A stretch of 58,844 bases of DNA, from assembly GCA_045535095.1 (NCBI GenBank), contig JAZSKY010000043.1:1-58844 (forward strand), given 5' to 3'. The stretch comes from SIG672 sp045535095. Lineage in GTDB: Bacteria; Bacillota; Clostridia; Oscillospirales; CAG-272. Numbering within the stretch: the first letter of the stretch is position 1; each line of letters starts with the position of its first letter. The position numbers and the translations under genes are program-made. The notes beneath the pieces are model-generated. The model made no database searches, was not told the DNA's origin, and saw nothing but the letters and a program-made list of their open reading frames with translations. This document shows, in pieces, positions 42,486-51,922 of the stretch.

Positions 42486-44174
42486 ATGCTTTCGTCTATC
42501 CATATAGAAAACGTTGCGGTAATAAAAAAGCTGGACGTTGATTTTGAAAAGGGATTTTCGGTGCTTACCGGTGAAACGGGAGCAGGAAAGTCGATACTTA
42601 TAGACTCGCTCGGACTCCTTCTCGGAGCAAAGACCGAAAGAGAGCTCGTCCGTACGGGCGAGAGCAGTGCAAGCGTTTCGGCAGTTTTCTCGGATATAAA
42701 TTCCGACTGCCTTAAAAAGCTTGACGCACTCGGCATCACTCCCGACGAGGAGGGCTGCCTTTTCATTCAGAGAAACGTCACCTCGGACGGAAAATCAAAG
42801 TCCAAAATAAATGGGGCGACCTATCCGCTCTCGCTTCTTCGCGAGGTGGGTGCGCTGCTCGTTAATATCCACGGTCAGCACGATAGCGGTGATATTTTCG
42901 ACGAAAAGACCTACGCCTACCTCGTTGACTATTACGCAGGACTCAGGGACCTTCGCGAAAAATACCGCACGGAATATAAGAAAATGACCTCTGCCATCTC
43001 CGAAAAGGAGCGCCTTTTCTGTGACGAGCGTGAAAAGGAGAGAAAGACAGAGCTTCTCACCTATCAGATAAACGATATTGAGTCGGCAAATCTGAAAGTT
43101 GGCGAGGAGGAAGAGCTTGACAGCGAAAAGAGAGTGCTTAAAAACATTAAGCAGGTCTCAAAGCAGGTAAGCACAGTCTATCGCGCACTTTATAAAAACG
43201 ATAAGGGAATGTCAGCATCGCGCCTTATTGATATTGCGCACGATACTCTTGAAAATATGTCCGAATTTCTGCCCGACTCGGCAGAGTATGCGGAAAGACT
43301 TTACGAAATATCCTTCGAGCTTGAGCATATAGCCGAAAACGTTTTGTCTGCGCTTCCGAGCGAACATAGTGATCCGGAGCTAAGACTTGACGAGATCGAG
43401 AGCCGTCTCGACACTATCCATAAGCTTAAGCGCAAGTACGGAAGCACTCTTGAGGAGGTAATATCCTATCTCGAGAGATCGAAAAAAGAGCTTAACGATG
43501 TAATGCTCTCGGACGATAGAATAAAGGAGCTTGAAAAAGAGATCGCACAGTACCGCGAAAACGCTTTGAAATACGGAAAAGAGCTTTCCGAAAAGAGAAG
43601 CGAGGCGGCGCGCGAGCTTTCCGAAAAGATAAGCGCGGAGATACGCTTTCTCGATATGGAAAAGGTACGCTTTGGAGTTGAGGTCTCACGCGAGATGCAG
43701 GGCGGAGAGATAGCCTTCACACCGAGCGGAATAGATAAGATAGCCTTTATGGTATCGACTAACCCGGGAGAGCCTCCGAAGGCACTTGCAAAGATCGCGT
43801 CGGGCGGTGAGGCGGCGAGAATACTTCTTGCAGTCAAATGCGTGCTGACGAGCGCCGACAGTATCGAAACTCTCATCTTTGACGAGATAGATACAGGCGT
43901 TTCGGGTAAGACCTCGCAGAAAATAGGTATGAAGCTTCGCGAGCTTGGACAAAATCTGCAGATACTTTCGATAACCCACTCGGCACAGGTAGCGTCAAGC
44001 GGCGAGCATCACTTCAAGATAAAGAAAAATGAGGTTGACGGACGCTCGCAAACCACCCTTACAGTCCTTGACAGAGACGGACGTATAGACGAGATCTCAA
44101 GGATAATGGGCGGAGTAAACATCAGTGAAAAAATAAGAGATTCGGCAAGAGAAATGCTTGAAGAATACCTTTAA
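42486..44174 (+). CDS. recN: DNA repair protein RecN
   Basis: 562 aa, SMC-like. Walker A GETGAGKS at 29-36, a long coiled coil (about 150-390), the ABC signature IASGGEAARILLAVKCVL and Walker B LIFDEIDTGVSG, then ILSITHSAQVAS. It acts early in double-strand break repair. AAGGGAGG lies 7 nt before the ATG. Confidence 0.96.
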   Translation: MLSSIHIENVAVIKKLDVDFEKGFSVLTGETGAGKSILIDSLGLLLGAKTERELVRTGESSASVSAVFSDINSDCLKKLDALGITPDEEGCLFIQRNVTSDGKSKSKINGATYPLSLLREVGALLVNIHGQHDSGDIFDEKTYAYLVDYYAGLRDLREKYRTEYKKMTSAISEKERLFCDEREKERKTELLTYQINDIESANLKVGEEEELDSEKRVLKNIKQVSKQVSTVYRALYKNDKGMSASRLIDIAHDTLENMSEFLPDSAEYAERLYEISFELEHIAENVLSALPSEHSDPELRLDEIESRLDTIHKLKRKYGSTLEEVISYLERSKKELNDVMLSDDRIKELEKEIAQYRENALKYGKELSEKRSEAARELSEKISAEIRFLDMEKVRFGVEVSREMQGGEIAFTPSGIDKIAFMVSTNPGEPPKALAKIASGGEAARILLAVKCVLTSADSIETLIFDEIDTGVSGKTSQKIGMKLRELGQNLQILSITHSAQVASSGEHHFKIKKNEVDGRSQTTLTVLDRDGRIDEISRIMGGVNISEKIRDSAREMLEEYL

Positions 44175-44208
44175 AACATAAGATACAAAAGCAAAGGAGC
44201 AATACAAA

Positions 44209-45438
44209 ATGACACTTTATGAAGAACTCAAGGCGCGCGGACTCGTAGCGCAGGTAACAGACGAAGAGGAGATAGCAGACCTTATAAATAACGGTAAGGC
44301 AACCTTCTATATAGGCTTTGACCCCACAGCAGACTCTCTCACCGCAGGACACTTTATGGCACTTACCCTTATGAAGCGCCTTCAGGACGCAGGCAATAAG
44401 CCGATCGCTCTCGTTGGTGGCGGAACGGGTATGATAGGTGACCCTTCGGGCAGAACCGATATGAGAAGAATGATGACTAAGGAAATAGTCGATCACAACT
44501 GCGAATGTTTCAAGAAGCAGATGAGCCGCTTTATCGACTTCTCCGAGGGCAAGGCGCTCATGGTTAACAACGGCGACTGGCTTCTCGCTCTCAATTACGT
44601 TGAATTTCTCCGTGACATCGGACCGCATTTCAGCGTAAACAAGATGCTTTCGGCAGAGTGCTACAAGCAGAGACTCGAAAAGGGACTCTCCTTCCTTGAA
44701 TTTAACTATATGCTTATGCAGAGCTACGATTTCTATGAGCTCTTCAACAGATACGGCTGTAACCTCCAGTGCGGCGGAGACGACCAGTGGTCGAATATGC
44801 TCGGCGGTACAGAGCTTATAAGACGTAAGCTCGGCAAGGACGCTTACGCGCTCACCATCACCCTTCTTTGCGACTCTAACGGTAATAAGATGGGTAAGAC
44901 CGCAGGAAACGCAGTATGGCTTGATCCCGAAAAGACCTCTCCGTACGATTTCTTCCAGTATTGGAGAAACGTTGGCGACGCAGACGTGCTTAAGTGCATC
45001 AAGATGCTCACCTTCCTGCCGCTTGATCAGATCGCTGAAATGGAATCGTGGGAGGGCTCGCAGCTCAACCGCGCAAAGGAAATACTCGCATACGAGCTTA
45101 CAAAGCTCGTTCACGGTGAGGAGGAGGCAGAGGAGGCTCTCGGCGCTGCAAAGGCAGTTTTCGGCGCAGGAAGTGCATCTGCCGATATGCCCACCACCGA
45201 GCTTTCTGCAGACGACTTCACCGACGGAAAGATCACCGTTATCGGTATGCTTATAAAGTCAAAGCTCGCATCCTCGGGCAGAGACGCAAGAACTCTCATT
45301 TCGCAGGGCGGTATCGCTCTTTGCGACGAAAAGGTTACCGATATGACCGCATCTGTATCGGTAGAGGACTTTGATAATCGCGACGTAGTTATTAAGAAGG
45401 GTAAGAAGATCTTCCACAAGTTCGTTATCAAGAAATAA
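44209..45438 (+). CDS. tyrS: Tyrosyl-tRNA synthetase
   Basis: 409 aa class I synthetase. HIGH-like motif in DSLTAGHFMAL, KMSKS equivalent KMGKTAGNAVW, and tRNA-anticodon S4 domain at the C-terminus (RDARTLISQGGIALCDEKV). The tyrosine pocket residues are plausible (FYIGFDPTADS, QCGGDDQWSNM). AAAGGAG lies upstream. No T-box leader is visible in the 34 nt before it, so it is expressed with the operon. Confidence 0.96.
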   Translation: MTLYEELKARGLVAQVTDEEEIADLINNGKATFYIGFDPTADSLTAGHFMALTLMKRLQDAGNKPIALVGGGTGMIGDPSGRTDMRRMMTKEIVDHNCECFKKQMSRFIDFSEGKALMVNNGDWLLALNYVEFLRDIGPHFSVNKMLSAECYKQRLEKGLSFLEFNYMLMQSYDFYELFNRYGCNLQCGGDDQWSNMLGGTELIRRKLGKDAYALTITLLCDSNGNKMGKTAGNAVWLDPEKTSPYDFFQYWRNVGDADVLKCIKMLTFLPLDQIAEMESWEGSQLNRAKEILAYELTKLVHGEEEAEEALGAAKAVFGAGSASADMPTTELSADDFTDGKITVIGMLIKSKLASSGRDARTLISQGGIALCDEKVTDMTASVSVEDFDNRDVVIKKGKKIFHKFVIKK

Positions 45439-45469
45439 TCACAGCTACTTTAAAAAGGCGGTAAGACCG

Positions 45470-46393
45470 ATGAATTTAACCCAAAAGGAAATATTTTTCG
45501 ATAGGCTTCGCGTCCTTTCGGATGAAGGCAAGATCTCTATCGGCGAAAGCGTTTCTCTTGCCCCGTATTCCACCTTTAAAATAGGCGGAATTGCAGATTT
45601 TATCGTCAAGCCGTTCACGAGAGACGCACTCATTTTTGCCGTAAAAACGGCAAAAGAGTGCGGCATCAAGTACTCTGTCATCGGAAACGGAAGCAACGTT
45701 CTCTTTCCTGACGGACGCTACCGCGGTGCGCTCATCGTGACGACCTCGCTTGCAGAATGTAAATTTGAGGGAAATAAGATATACGCAGACTGCGGATATT
45801 CTTTCACATCTCTTGCATCGCAGGCGCAAAAGAGAGCTCTCAGCGGACTTGAATTTGCATACGGTATTCCCGGAAGCGTAGGCGGAGCGGTCTATATGAA
45901 CGCAGGCGCTTATGACGGAGAGATAAAAAACGTAGTCACAAAAACCTATTGGTACGATAGCGAAAATGATGTTTTCGGTGAGTTTTGCGGCGAGGAAAAC
46001 TCATTCGGTTACAGAGAAAGCGTCTATCAGACAAATTCGTATATCATTCTCGGTGCAGAATTTTCTCTTGCCGAGGGTAAGGGTGACGAAATACTCGAAA
46101 AAATGCAGGGATTTATGAAGGCGCGCCGCGAAAAGCAGCCGCTTGAATATCCGAGCGCAGGAAGCACATTCAAGCGCGCACCCGGATATTTCACCGCAAA
46201 GCTTATCGACGAGGCCGGAATGAAGGGCTACTCGGTCGGCGGAGCGCAGGTATCCGAAAAGCACGCAGGATTCGTTATAAACAAGGGCGGCGCAACAGCC
46301 GAGGACGTTAAAAAGCTCGTTAGCGATATTAAAAAAGCGGTTTTTGAAAGCAGCGGAGTAAATATCGAGTGCGAGATAAGGATAATCGAGTAA
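45470..46393 (+). CDS. murB: UDP-N-acetylenolpyruvoylglucosamine reductase MurB
   Basis: 307 aa. FAD- and NADPH-dependent second step of UDP-MurNAc synthesis. FAD-binding parts: TFKIGGIADFIVKP, IGNGSNVLFPDG, GIPGSVGGAVYMNAGAY. The catalytic Ser lies in PSAGSTFKR and the last Glu in CEIRIIE. This type lacks the extra C-terminal subdomain, as in Gram-positive MurB. GGCGG lies before the start. Confidence 0.95.
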   Translation: MNLTQKEIFFDRLRVLSDEGKISIGESVSLAPYSTFKIGGIADFIVKPFTRDALIFAVKTAKECGIKYSVIGNGSNVLFPDGRYRGALIVTTSLAECKFEGNKIYADCGYSFTSLASQAQKRALSGLEFAYGIPGSVGGAVYMNAGAYDGEIKNVVTKTYWYDSENDVFGEFCGEENSFGYRESVYQTNSYIILGAEFSLAEGKGDEILEKMQGFMKARREKQPLEYPSAGSTFKRAPGYFTAKLIDEAGMKGYSVGGAQVSEKHAGFVINKGGATAEDVKKLVSDIKKAVFESSGVNIECEIRIIE

Positions 46394-46408
46394 AACGGGT
46401 AAAAAAAT

Positions 46409-47275
46409 ATGCAGATAATAATACTTACCGGAATGTCGGGCGCAGGAAAGTCAAGCGCAGGGCAGGCACTTGAGGACTTTGGATACTACAAGGTCGATAA
46501 TATGCCCGTATCTATGCTTGGACAGTTTGCCGCGCTCTGCCAAAGCTCAGAGCTTGGAAATAAGGACATAGTATATACTGTTGACGTAAGATCGGAAGGC
46601 GATTTTTCAAATCTGCTTTCTGCGGTCGAGGAAATAAAGGCGCAGTACGGATGCGTTTTCAGAATAATCTTTATGGATGCGTCCGATGAGGCGATAATAA
46701 AGAGATATAAGGAAAGCAGACATATCCACCCGTACGTTATATCGGACGGAATACCGCTTGCCGAGGCGCTCGTCAGAGAGCGAGCAGTGCTTTCCACTGT
46801 CAGAGAGGTCGCAAACGACGTTATAGATACGACCAGCCTCCGACCCAGTCAGATGCGCGATATTTTATCCGATATTCTCGATAGCGAGAAGCCGAGCAAA
46901 TTCACCGTTACCTTTATGACCTTTGGCTTCAAGTACGGTGCGCCCACAGATGCCGACCTCGTTTTCGACGTCAGATGCTTTGCAAACCCACACTATATCC
47001 CCGAGCTGAGACCGCTCACAGGTCTTGATAAGGAGATACGCGATTTCGTACTCGCAGATGAAAGAGCAAAGGAATTTATAGACAAGCTCGACGATATGCT
47101 CTCCTTTATGATACCTCTTTATATAGAGGAAGGAAAGGCGCATCTTACGGTCGCGGTCGGCTGTACGGGCGGACACCACAGATCTGTCACTGTTGCATAC
47201 GAGCTTTGCGAAAGATTTAAAAACAAAATGAGCGATACGAGAACGGTGCTTTGCCACCGCGATATTGACAAATAA
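46409..47275 (+). CDS. rapZ: RNase adapter protein RapZ/YvcJ (P-loop nucleotide-binding)
   Basis: 288 aa. Walker A GMSGAGKSSA near the start, Walker B-like VDVRSEGDF, then FKYGAPTDADLVFDVR and the C-terminal block GCTGGHHRSVTVAY. In E. coli RapZ senses glucosamine-6-P and directs RNase E to GlmZ. In Bacillus the YvcJ homologue affects competence through an unknown route. The gene pairs with whiA as usual, though the YvcK gene that often lies between them is missing here. Confidence 0.94.
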   Translation: MQIIILTGMSGAGKSSAGQALEDFGYYKVDNMPVSMLGQFAALCQSSELGNKDIVYTVDVRSEGDFSNLLSAVEEIKAQYGCVFRIIFMDASDEAIIKRYKESRHIHPYVISDGIPLAEALVRERAVLSTVREVANDVIDTTSLRPSQMRDILSDILDSEKPSKFTVTFMTFGFKYGAPTDADLVFDVRCFANPHYIPELRPLTGLDKEIRDFVLADERAKEFIDKLDDMLSFMIPLYIEEGKAHLTVAVGCTGGHHRSVTVAYELCERFKNKMSDTRTVLCHRDIDK

Positions 47276-47304
47276 AATACACAAAGCGAAAGGAATAAAA
47301 GGAG

Positions 47305-48201
47305 ATGTCCTTTTCGTCAGAAATAAAAAACACCGTAAGTACGGTGAATATTAAGGGTCAGTGCTGTAAGGCCGCCGTCTTGTACGGTATGCTTTTTCCG
47401 CATAACGATTTTACAGGTGCGCCCCTTGGCTTTACAACCGATAACGAGGGTGTGGTAAGTCTTTTTACCGCGATGATGAAATCTGTTTTCGGAACGAAGG
47501 TGACCTTCACCTTCAGCGAGCGCCTTTCAAGAACCAAGGAAACGCAGGCGTGCTACCGACTCGACTATCCCGGTCTTGATATAATGAAGCTTATAAACGA
47601 GCGCTTTTCGAGTCACGAGATCGTAAACGAGTCTCTCCTTTCTTGTGAAGGGTGTGCAGGCGCGTTTATGAGAGGACTTTTCCTCTCGTGCGGAAGCGTA
47701 ACCGATCCAAGCAGAGGCTATCATCTCGAATTTTCGGTATCAAACGATAAAAAGTGCTTTGCGCTTATGGAATATCTCAACGAGAACGGCTTTCCCGCAA
47801 AAAGAACGGTCAGAAGGGGAGTTTCCTCTCTTTATATAAAGGAAAGCGAAAGCATTGAGGACTTTATGACCTATATCGGCGCGGCGCAGGCGTCTCTTAC
47901 CATTATGAACGCCAAGATCGTGCGCGATATAAGAAATAACGTCAATAGACGAATGAACTGCGACGCGGCAAATCTTTATAAGACGACTGGCGCGGCGACA
48001 GCGCAGGTACACGCGATTAAGCATCTTATTGAGGCGGGAAGATTTGATTTTCTGCCCGATCAGTTAAAGGAAACGGCAAGACTCCGTCTTGAAAATCCGC
48101 AGGCGTCTCTTGACGAGCTTGCGAGTCTCCACGAGGGATATATAACCAAGTCGGGCGTCAGCCATAGACTTGCAAAAATAGTTGATTTCGATAAAAAATA
48201 A
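47305..48201 (+). CDS. whiA: DNA-binding protein WhiA
   Basis: 298 aa. An N-terminal LAGLIDADG-like domain without nuclease residues (AFMRGLFLSCGSVTDPSRGYHLE) is joined to a C-terminal helix-turn-helix (NRRMNCDAANLYKTTGAA, LASLHEGYITKSGVSHRLAKI). WhiA controls sporulation in Streptomyces and division and chromosome segregation in Bacillus. AAAGGAG sits before the ATG. It follows rapZ by 29 nt. Confidence 0.95.
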   Translation: MSFSSEIKNTVSTVNIKGQCCKAAVLYGMLFPHNDFTGAPLGFTTDNEGVVSLFTAMMKSVFGTKVTFTFSERLSRTKETQACYRLDYPGLDIMKLINERFSSHEIVNESLLSCEGCAGAFMRGLFLSCGSVTDPSRGYHLEFSVSNDKKCFALMEYLNENGFPAKRTVRRGVSSLYIKESESIEDFMTYIGAAQASLTIMNAKIVRDIRNNVNRRMNCDAANLYKTTGAATAQVHAIKHLIEAGRFDFLPDQLKETARLRLENPQASLDELASLHEGYITKSGVSHRLAKIVDFDKK

Positions 48202-48230
48202 GACAAAATAAAGGAAAGGAGTAATACGGT

Positions 48231-51200
48231 ATGGATTTCGTACACCTTCATTTGCATAGTGAATACAGCCTTCTTGACGGCGCCTGCCGTATTGCTGATA
48301 TTCCGAAAAGGGCAAAGTCGCTCGGTCAGAGCGCGGTTGCCATAACCGACCACGGCGTAATGTACGGTGTAGTCGATTTCTACAAGGCTTGTAAAAATAA
48401 GGGAATAAAGCCGATAATCGGGTGCGAGGTTTACCTTGCAGATACAACGAGATTTGAGAAAAAGCATACGGGAAGATATTTCAATACCCACCTCGTTCTT
48501 CTCGTTAAAAACGAGATAGGATATAAAAATCTTTCTTATATCGTGTCCTCCTCATTTACCGACGGATTTTACGTAAAGCCGCGCATAGATATAGATCTTT
48601 TAAGAGAGCATTCGGAGGGACTTGTCTGCCTTTCCGCCTGCCTTTCGGGATATATGTCAAGAGCGATACTTGCCGATGATATTGAGGCGGCAGAGAATTT
48701 CGCGCTCAGAATGAGAGCGATATTCGGCGAGGATTTCTATATAGAAATTCAGGATCACGGGCTTTCCGATCAGAAAAAGGTAAACGGCGAGCTTGTCAGA
48801 ATAGCAAGAAAGAATAAAATACAGATAGTTGCCACAAACGACGCGCATTACTGCACTCGCGAGGACGCGAAGGTGCAGTCGATACTCGTTTGCGTGCAGA
48901 CGGGAAATAAGCTTTCCGATCCGAGTCCGCTCGGCTTTGAGACCGACGAGTTTTATATGAAAAGCTCGGACGAGATGGAAAGTATTTTCAAAGACTACCC
49001 CGAAGCGCTTGAAAACACGCTCAGGATCGCGGAAAAATGTGATTACGATTTTGAATTCGGTAATCTGAAGCTCCCGACCTACACTCCCGACGACGGCTCG
49101 TCCCCGAAGGACTACCTCAAAAAGCTTGCCTATGAAGGATATGAGCAGAAAAAAGCCGAGGGTAAGATAGTTTTCGATGCAAAGCACACCGAGGACGATT
49201 ATAAGGCTCGCATACTTTACGAGCTTCTTATGATAGAAAAGATGGGATATTCGCAGTATTATCTCATCGTGCGCGACTTTGTAAATTACGCAAAGAAAAA
49301 CGGCGTACACACAGGACCGGGCAGAGGATCGGGCGCAGGAAGCCTCGTTGCATATCTCGTTGGAATTACCGACGTTGATTCGATAAAATACGAGCTTCTT
49401 TTCGAGAGATTTTTAAATCCCGAAAGAGTCAGTATGCCCGACTTTGATATAGACTTTTGTGACCGCCGTCGTGACGAGGTCATAAAATACGTCATCTCGC
49501 GCTACGGCGAGGACAGGGTATCGCAGATAATTACCTTCGGAACGCTTGCCGCAAGAGCGGCAGTGCGCGACATTGGACGAGTTCTCGGAATGTCGTACGA
49601 CGAGGTCGATAAGGTCTCGAAGATGATACCGAGAGACGCAAGAGGAAGCCTCTCCGAGGCACTCAAATCGAGCAAGGAGCTGTCTGAAGCGTACGCATCA
49701 AGCGTTGAGGTTAAAACTCTTATCGACTACGCGTCGAAAATAGAGGGTATGCCGCGCCACGCATCTACACACGCCGCAGGCGTGGTTATAACTAAGGATC
49801 CGGTCTGCTCGTATCTGCCTCTTGCAACGAGCGGAGAAAGCGTTGTAACACAGTTTGATATGGATACGGTCGCAAATCTCGGACTTTTGAAGTTCGACTT
49901 CCTTGCGCTTCGTAACCTCACTATAATAGCAGACGCCGAGGACGAGATCAGAAAGAGCGAGCCGTCCTTCTCAATAGAATCGGTAGCCTTCGACGATCCC
50001 GATACCTACGCCCTTTTTGCAGAGGGCAATACCGACGGAGTATTCCAGTTTGAGTCGGGTGGTATAAAGAGGCTTCTTATGAATATGAAGCCGAAAAATA
50101 TCGAGGATATAATGCTCGCGCTGTCCCTCTACCGTCCCGGACCTATGGACTCAATACCGAGATTTCTTGCGTGCAGACGCGATCCGTCAAAGGTCACCTA
50201 TAAGGTCGAGGCGCTTCGCGAGATACTTGAAAACACCTCGGGCTGTATAATCTATCAGGAGCAGGTCATGCAGATCTGCCGTAAGATAGCAGGATATTCG
50301 TACGGCAAGGCAGATATGGTACGCCGCGCGATGTCCAAGAAAAAATCGGAGGAGATGGAAAAGGAGCGCGACACCTTCGTTAAGGGCGCTACCGAGAACT
50401 TCATCTCAAAGGAGATCGCCAACGAAATATTCGACGAGATGGCAGGCTTTGCAAAGTACGCCTTCAATAAGTCGCACGCGGCGGCTTACTCGATAACCTC
50501 GTACAGAACTGCGTACTTAAAGGCTCACTATCCTGCTCAGTATTACGCGGCGCTTCTTACGTCGGTTATGGGAAACACGCCCAAAATGTCCGAATATATT
50601 GCGTCCGCCCGCAAAATGGGAATATCGGTGCTTGCGCCCGATATTAACGAGAGCGAGGCAGGATTTACCGTCAAGGGAAATAAGATAAGATTCGGTCTTG
50701 CCGCCGTCAAGGGCGTGGGCGAGGCTCTCGCGAATGCAATCTCTGAAGAGAGACGAAAGGGCGCATTCAAATCGTTTGACGATCTTGCCGAGCGCCTTAC
50801 CGCAAGAGAGCTTAACAGACAGTCGCTTCTCGCGCTCGTCAGCGTAGGCGCGTTTGACAGTCTCGGCAGAGCAAGAAGCTCGCTTACCGAGGCACTCGAC
50901 TCGGTCATCGAGGGCGCATCTGCCGCAAAGAGAAGAAATCTTGACGGACAGCTCGATCTTTTCGCTATGCTTGGCGATTCTTCGCCTGCACCTGCATCGT
51001 ACGAGTATCCGGATGTTCCCGAGTACGATAGCAAAAAGCTGCTCTCGCTCGAGAGAGAATATATCGGCGTTTACGTCTCGGGAAGTCTGCTTGACGGATA
51101 TTCCGATCATATTTCGGATATATCTCCCGTGTCTATTGCGGCGATAAACGCATCGGCAAGCGAAGACGAAGGCGGCAGCGACGAGTATGAGACTATCAAG

Positions 51201-51773
51201 GACAGACAGAGCGTAAATATCGTCGGAACAGTTACCGCATCAAATAAAAAGCAGACGAAAAACGGAGATATGATGGCAATAATCACGCTCGAGGATAAGG
51301 CATCGCAGATAAGAGTGCTCGTTTTCTCAAAGGTGTACGAAAAATTTGCCGCGTATATCGGAACGGACTCTATGGTAAGTGTCCTTGGCGACGTCTCAAT
51401 GAAGGACGACGGAAGCGCAGAGATAATCGCTAAAAAAATCGAGCGCCTGATTCCTAACGGAAGCTACGTCAAAGAGATGCCGAGAGTTGAACGACCTGCC
51501 ACACCGACGGTATCCGAAGCAGTCCGCAAGGTCGAAAATACAGTATCCGCGCGTAAAAAGGTGTATATCAAGGTTCCTTCTCTCGATAGCGAGGCGTATA
51601 AACGCGCGCTCGCAACGGTGTCCATCTTCTCAGAGGGTGAGACAGAGGTCGTCTTTTACGATAGCGCAACGTCAAGCTATCATAGAATGTCGTCCTTTAT
51701 GACCGAGATAACACCAAACGCATATAAGCTGCTGTGCGAAATATGCGGAAAAGATGGCGTTATACTGAAATAA
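48231..51773 (+). CDS. dnaE: DNA polymerase III alpha subunit DnaE
   Basis: 1180 aa. PHP domain at the start (VHLHLHSEYSLLDGACRI), then the palm with catalytic aspartates in P403-DFDIDF and the GPGRGSGAGSLVAYLV block. The fingers, helix-hairpin-helix (GFAKYAFNKSHAAAYSITSYR) and an OB fold near 990-1065 (VNIVGTVTASNKKQTKNGDMMAI) complete it. No exonuclease domain is present, so this is DnaE-type rather than PolC. It is last in the nusB run; no terminator is visible in the 149 bp that follow. Confidence 0.97.
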   Translation: MDFVHLHLHSEYSLLDGACRIADIPKRAKSLGQSAVAITDHGVMYGVVDFYKACKNKGIKPIIGCEVYLADTTRFEKKHTGRYFNTHLVLLVKNEIGYKNLSYIVSSSFTDGFYVKPRIDIDLLREHSEGLVCLSACLSGYMSRAILADDIEAAENFALRMRAIFGEDFYIEIQDHGLSDQKKVNGELVRIARKNKIQIVATNDAHYCTREDAKVQSILVCVQTGNKLSDPSPLGFETDEFYMKSSDEMESIFKDYPEALENTLRIAEKCDYDFEFGNLKLPTYTPDDGSSPKDYLKKLAYEGYEQKKAEGKIVFDAKHTEDDYKARILYELLMIEKMGYSQYYLIVRDFVNYAKKNGVHTGPGRGSGAGSLVAYLVGITDVDSIKYELLFERFLNPERVSMPDFDIDFCDRRRDEVIKYVISRYGEDRVSQIITFGTLAARAAVRDIGRVLGMSYDEVDKVSKMIPRDARGSLSEALKSSKELSEAYASSVEVKTLIDYASKIEGMPRHASTHAAGVVITKDPVCSYLPLATSGESVVTQFDMDTVANLGLLKFDFLALRNLTIIADAEDEIRKSEPSFSIESVAFDDPDTYALFAEGNTDGVFQFESGGIKRLLMNMKPKNIEDIMLALSLYRPGPMDSIPRFLACRRDPSKVTYKVEALREILENTSGCIIYQEQVMQICRKIAGYSYGKADMVRRAMSKKKSEEMEKERDTFVKGATENFISKEIANEIFDEMAGFAKYAFNKSHAAAYSITSYRTAYLKAHYPAQYYAALLTSVMGNTPKMSEYIASARKMGISVLAPDINESEAGFTVKGNKIRFGLAAVKGVGEALANAISEERRKGAFKSFDDLAERLTARELNRQSLLALVSVGAFDSLGRARSSLTEALDSVIEGASAAKRRNLDGQLDLFAMLGDSSPAPASYEYPDVPEYDSKKLLSLEREYIGVYVSGSLLDGYSDHISDISPVSIAAINASASEDEGGSDEYETIKDRQSVNIVGTVTASNKKQTKNGDMMAIITLEDKASQIRVLVFSKVYEKFAAYIGTDSMVSVLGDVSMKDDGSAEIIAKKIERLIPNGSYVKEMPRVERPATPTVSEAVRKVENTVSARKKVYIKVPSLDSEAYKRALATVSIFSEGETEVVFYDSATSSYHRMSSFMTEITPNAYKLLCEICGKDGVILK

Positions 51774-51922
51774 ATAAGAGAATTTACTCTTTGTACAATT
51801 ATAAAAATATATTTTTTCACAGTATCGTTGTATTATTATACCGTAGGATATGATAAAAGACGATTTTTGTGGAAAGATAATAAGTGTTTCAACCGAATTT
51901 TCGTTTATGAGAGGCTATATAA

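Noticed and set aside
44175..44208. T-box riboswitch before tyrS
   Set aside because: Only 34 nt separate recN and tyrS, too short for a T-box leader, and no T-box sequence is present.
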